Source of the DNA: Wansuia hejianensis
GTDB taxonomy: Bacteria > Bacillota > Clostridia > Lachnospirales > Lachnospiraceae
Direction: 5' to 3'
Assembly: GCF_014337215.1 (NCBI RefSeq)
Contig: NZ_CP060635.1
Coordinates: 881,501-945,500 of the forward strand
DNA length: 64,000 bases
In this document: in pieces, positions 60,946-64,000 of the stretch
Numbering within the stretch: position 1 is the stretch's first letter
How the letters are laid out: every line of letters begins with the position of its first letter
Position numbers and translations under genes: made by a program
The notes under the pieces: generated by a model
Seen by the model: only the letters and a program-made list of their open reading frames with translations
Told to the model about the DNA's origin: nothing
Databases searched by the model: none

Positions 60946-62166
60946 ATGTTTAAAGTGAATGAAAATTATCTGAAATTGCCGGGGAGCTATCTGTTTTCCA
61001 ATATCGCAAAAAAGGTGGCGGCTTTTACCGAAGCAAATCCGGAACTGAAGGACCGGATCATCCGCCTGGGAATCGGCGATGTGACACAGCCGCTGGCTCC
61101 TGCTATCATTAAGGCGCTGCATGCAGCAGTTGATGAGATGGGCCAGGCAGAAACCTTCCACGGCTATGCGCCCGACCTGGGATATGAGTTCCTGAGAACG
61201 GTTATTGCAAAAAATGATTACCAGGGCAGGGGCTGTGACATTGCGGCGGACGAGATTTTTGTTTCTGACGGAGCAAAATGCGACTGCAGCAATATTCAGG
61301 AGATCTTCAGCGAGGACAGTAAAATAGCCGTCTGCGATCCCGTGTATCCCGTATATGTGGATTCTAACGTGATGGCAGGAAGAGCGGGAGACTGGAATCC
61401 CCAGACAGAGATGTTTTCCAATGTCATTTACATGCCCTGCACCAGAGAGAATCATTTTTCACCGGAGTTCCCCAAAGAGACTCCGGATCTGATCTATCTC
61501 TGCTATCCCAATAACCCCACTGGCGCCACGCTCACGAAGGCACAGCTCCAGGGATGGGTGGATTACGCCAACCGTGTGGGCGCCGTGATCCTCTATGACG
61601 CCGCCTATGAAGCGTACATTTCCGAAGAGGATGTACCCCATACAATTTATGAATGTGACGGGGCCAGAACCTGTGCCATCGAATTCCGCAGCTTTTCCAA
61701 GAACGCAGGCTTTACCGGCGTGCGCCTGGGCTTCACAGTCATTCCGAAGGAGCTTAAGAGCGGGGACGTATCCCTCCACAGCCTCTGGGCGAGACGCCAC
61801 GGCACCAAATATAACGGAGCACCCTATATCATCCAGAAAGCCGGAGAGGCTGTCTATTCACCGGAGGGCAAGGCCCAGCTCAGAGAGCAGGTGGCTTATT
61901 ATATGAAAAACGCCAGAGTCATCTACGAGGGCCTGAAATCTGCCGGCTATACGGTATCCGGTGGCGTAAATGCTCCCTATATCTGGCTGAAAACCCCTGA
62001 AGGCATGAACTCCTGGGAATTCTTCGATCACCTGCTGGAAACTGCAAACGTGGTAGGAACCCCAGGCTCCGGCTTCGGTCCCAGCGGAGAAGGATACTTC
62101 CGGCTGACAGCCTTTGGAACGTATGAAAAGACTGTGGAAGCAATCGAGCGAATCAAAAGAATGTAA
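60946..62166 (+). CDS. dapL: LL-diaminopimelate aminotransferase
   Basis: 406 residues from the ATG at 60946 (GGAGAGG upstream). 'NENYLKLPGSYLFSNIAKKV' is the DapL start, followed by 'RLGIGDVTQPL', 'VSDGAKCDCSNIQEIF', 'CYPNNPTGATLTK' and the PLP Lys in 'FRSFSKNAGFTGVRLGF'. A fold-type I aminotransferase, it converts tetrahydrodipicolinate directly to LL-DAP for lysine and peptidoglycan, using glutamate made by the GOGAT upstream. A long palindrome follows. Confidence 0.95.
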   Translation: MFKVNENYLKLPGSYLFSNIAKKVAAFTEANPELKDRIIRLGIGDVTQPLAPAIIKALHAAVDEMGQAETFHGYAPDLGYEFLRTVIAKNDYQGRGCDIAADEIFVSDGAKCDCSNIQEIFSEDSKIAVCDPVYPVYVDSNVMAGRAGDWNPQTEMFSNVIYMPCTRENHFSPEFPKETPDLIYLCYPNNPTGATLTKAQLQGWVDYANRVGAVILYDAAYEAYISEEDVPHTIYECDGARTCAIEFRSFSKNAGFTGVRLGFTVIPKELKSGDVSLHSLWARRHGTKYNGAPYIIQKAGEAVYSPEGKAQLREQVAYYMKNARVIYEGLKSAGYTVSGGVNAPYIWLKTPEGMNSWEFFDHLLETANVVGTPGSGFGPSGEGYFRLTAFGTYEKTVEAIERIKRM

Positions 62167-62198
62167 GGGGCTTATGGCAAGATAGTAATACCCGGACG

Positions 62199-62388
62199 AA
62201 AAGCAGCGGGCGTTCTCCAGCGGTTCCGACCTGGTGGGCAGACTGGGCTTCGGGTTGAAGTAGTTCTAGCATTCCGGCGGCTCCTCTCCGGAGGTACCGG
62301 GGTAAGTCGCCGGAAAGCAAGAACTACTAACAACCCTGCAGAGGTCTGCCCACCAGGCCGGAACCGCTGGAGGCCGCCCGCTGCTTTT
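62199..62388 (+). repeat. Very long palindrome, 44-base arms, downstream of dapL
   Basis: The arm 62199-62242 pairs with 62345-62388, 41 of 44 positions complementary. It opens AAAAGCAGCGGGCG and closes CGCCCGCTGCTTTT. Inside is a second stem (GTAGTTCT..CCGGCG with CGCCGG..AGAACTAC) and an apical hairpin. The outer arms and an inner GGGCTTCGGGTTGAAG recall the palindrome at 13209-13312. It lies directly after dapL and may also terminate it. No coding sequence is supported within. Confidence 0.85.
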
Positions 62389-62437
62389 CTGACTGCTTCA
62401 GACGGTATAGTGGCTCTTGCCAGGGGTGTGAACCCCG

Positions 62438-62540
62438 GATGATCACAGACGGCAGGTTCGTGGTGTGAACCCGGATGATCGCAGGCGGCAGATTCCGTAC
62501 TGGCTCCCTGACGATCTCTGACGGTAGGTTCTGTGAAGGG
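62438..62540 (+). repeat. 36-bp tandem repeat, three imperfect units
   Basis: Units start GATGATC at 62438 and 62474 and GACGATC at 62510, each continuing (C/T)(A/T)..(A/G)(A/G)CGG(C/T)AG(G/A)TTC. Period exactly 36. There are no spacers as in CRISPR. The surrounding 62389-62699 has no supported gene. Both strands contain only short frames. The region ends at the gatC promoter. Confidence 0.7.
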
Positions 62541-62699
62541 AATCTTCATAACTTCTAACAGCCATATTAAATAATACGGACGTCAATAAGGCTGAATCAG
62601 CCAATCCTTGCCGTCCGCAACCATCGTGATGACACTTTCGTCCGGGTATCCAACACCCCCCTCACCGACCAATTGGAAGCAAAACCTGAATTGGGGGCT

Positions 62700-62728
62700 T
62701 TGCAAAGGGGTGGGAACTGTTGTATACT
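62700..62728 (+). promoter_or_regulatory. gatCA promoter
   Basis: TTGCAA at 62700-62705, 17 bases, TATACT at 62723-62728. Confidence 0.7.
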
Positions 62729-62796
62729 GGCTAACAGATAGATTTTGAAACAGCGCTTCGGGCTTGGAACCGGGGCATGTGGAAGGGAGAGTATAG

Positions 62797-63090
62797 ATGG
62801 CAAGTAAAATTACGGATGAAACCATCGAGTATGTCGGCATTCTTGCGAAGCTGAAGCTTTCCGGCGAAGAAAAGGAACAGGCCAGGGAGGATATGCAGAA
62901 AATGCTGGATTATATTGATAAACTGGACGAGCTGGATACCACCGGGGTTGAGCCTATGTCTCATATATTTCCGGTTCATAATGTGTTCCGGGAGGATGTG
63001 GTGACGAATGAAGACGACAGGGTTCATATGCTGGCCAATGCTCCGGAGCAGAAGGACGGGCAGTATCAGGTACCAAAGACGGTGGAATAG
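62797..63090 (+). CDS. gatC: Asp/Glu-tRNA amidotransferase subunit C
   Basis: 97 residues: 'ITDETIEYVGILAKLKLSGEEKEQAREDMQKMLDYIDKLDELDTTGVEPMSHI' is the GatC pattern. It stabilises GatA and wraps the GatA-GatB interface. GGGAGA lies before the ATG. It is 14 bases upstream of gatA in the same transcript. Confidence 0.94.
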   Translation: MASKITDETIEYVGILAKLKLSGEEKEQAREDMQKMLDYIDKLDELDTTGVEPMSHIFPVHNVFREDVVTNEDDRVHMLANAPEQKDGQYQVPKTVE

Positions 63091-63104
63091 AGGAGGAAAG
63101 AGAC

Positions 63105-64000
63105 GTGGATCTGATGAAATTAACTGCGGTACAGCTTTCAGCCAAAATGAAGGCCGGAGAGATCCGGGTGACGGATGCTGTAAGTGCTGCTCTCGCCGCG
63201 ATAAAAGAGAGAGATAAAGAGGTGAACGCCTTTATCACCGTTGACGAAGAAGGTGCAATGAAGCGGGCCGGAGAAGTCCAGAGGCTGATAGATGCAGGAG
63301 AGCTTTCGGGGCCGTTAGCCGGTGTGCCCATTGCCGTAAAAGATAACATCTGTACAAAGGGACTGAAAACAACCTGTGCTTCAAAAATATTATACAATTT
63401 CGTTCCTACCTATGACGCGGAGGCGGCTGCCAATCTCGAGAAAGCTGGCTTGGTTATCATCGGCAAGACGAATATGGATGAGTTTGCGATGGGAAGCACC
63501 ACGGAAACCTCTTATTTCGGCGTCACACGGAATCCCTGGAATGCAGATCACGTGCCGGGCGGCTCCTCGGGCGGCTCATGTGCGGCTGTTGCGGCCGGCG
63601 AGGTGCCCTGTGCCCTGGGAAGCGACACGGGTGGCTCTATCCGTCAGCCCAGTTCCTTCTGCGGCGTTACGGGAATGAAACCGACTTACGGGACCGTATC
63701 CCGATACGGGCTGATCGCCTATGGTTCTTCCCTGGATCAGATCGGCCCTGTGGGAAGAGACGTGACAGACTGTGCGGCGCTTCTGCAGGTGATCGCGTCC
63801 TATGACAGCAAGGATTCTACTTCCGTGAGGCTGGAGGACTATGATTTTATGAACGCTCTGAAGAATGACTGCGGCGGGATGAGAATCGGCATTCCCCGTG
63901 AATATTTTGGAGAAGGGCTGAATCCGGAAGTAAAGGAAAAGATTCTGTCCGCAGCCGAACTGTTGAGGGCGAATGGCGCTCAGGTGGAAGAGTTTGACCT
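63105..64000 (+). CDS. gatA: Asp/Glu-tRNA amidotransferase subunit A, 3' end outside window
   Basis: 298 residues are visible from a GTG start at 63105, chosen because AGGAGG (63091-63096) is at ideal spacing; an ATG nine bases on is the alternative. It is an amidase-signature protein with the Ser-cisSer-Lys triad: Lys in 'GVPIAVKDNI', then 'GGSSGGSCAAVAAG' and the nucleophile region 'GSDTGGSIRQPSSFCG'. It releases ammonia from glutamine to convert Glu-tRNA-Gln and/or Asp-tRNA-Asn. The gene continues past base 64000; gatB is expected next. Confidence 0.96.
   Translation, partial: MDLMKLTAVQLSAKMKAGEIRVTDAVSAALAAIKERDKEVNAFITVDEEGAMKRAGEVQRLIDAGELSGPLAGVPIAVKDNICTKGLKTTCASKILYNFVPTYDAEAAANLEKAGLVIIGKTNMDEFAMGSTTETSYFGVTRNPWNADHVPGGSSGGSCAAVAAGEVPCALGSDTGGSIRQPSSFCGVTGMKPTYGTVSRYGLIAYGSSLDQIGPVGRDVTDCAALLQVIASYDSKDSTSVRLEDYDFMNALKNDCGGMRIGIPREYFGEGLNPEVKEKILSAAELLRANGAQVEEFD

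Noticed and set aside
62438..62540. Possible CRISPR array
   Set aside because: Units are contiguous with no unique spacers, imperfect, and only three; no cas genes nearby.
62172..62549. Minus-strand open frame of 125 codons after dapL with a repeated 'CDHPG' pattern
   Set aside because: The pattern is produced by the 36-bp tandem repeat (a multiple of three) and the giant palindrome; no SD or recognisable protein.

Overview
The window is about 64 kb of chromosome from an anaerobic, low-to-mid GC Firmicute, most likely a Lachnospiraceae (Clostridium cluster XIVa) relative. The reasons are sequence-level: a T-box leader on tyrS, strong SD sequences with frequent GTG/TTG starts, sigmaA-type TTGACA/TATAAT promoters, PPi-type phosphofructokinase, a biotin-dependent Na+ pump operon, a PotC-PotD fusion, DapL-type lysine synthesis, RemA-Gmk-RpoZ order, GatCA, RqcH, and a Csp-like subtilase next to a Cys-rich small protein. 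No prophage, intact insertion sequence, CRISPR array, rRNA or tRNA gene was seen.

Layout. 1-6788: an operon of surface proteins (helical repeats, prenyltransferase-like alpha/alpha barrel, DUF4430) followed by a complete ECF transporter (T, fused A-A', S). The barrel and DUF4430 are the two domain types found in animal intrinsic factor/transcobalamin, so a corrinoid uptake system is my best inference. 6815-13177: T-box-tyrS, alaS, rpsU, cls. 13489-20044: D,D-carboxypeptidase, phosphoesterase, scpAB, an ABC exporter pair and a decayed Rpn-type nuclease gene. 20229-24008 (minus): potABCD. 24126-31289: second D,D-carboxypeptidase, MarR plus heterodimeric ABC exporter, PPi-PFK. 31343-36865: a Na+-coupled decarboxylase/transcarboxylase operon with two different carboxyltransferases. 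37020-41264 (minus): P-type ATPase and RqcH. 41370-46020: yicC-remA-gmk-rpoZ, rimO-pgsA-pncC. 46028-50523 (mostly minus): unknown small proteins, Cys-rich protein, subtilase, purF. 50609-60896: candidate structured RNA, pyrG, gltBD, glnA and an ANTAR protein, forming a nitrogen/glutamine block. 60946-64000: dapL, a long palindrome, gatC and the start of gatA.

The least explained material is intergenic. There is a dispersed ~70-bp element with three predicted hairpins (five copies or relics: 8424, 13329, 20144, 31431, 43551), often sitting just upstream of a gene. There are also two long palindromes with the same outer arms (13209-13312 and 62199-62388), a gltB leader with mutually exclusive pairings, and a 36-bp tandem repeat at 62438. 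All functional calls come from reading motifs and context; no database search was run.
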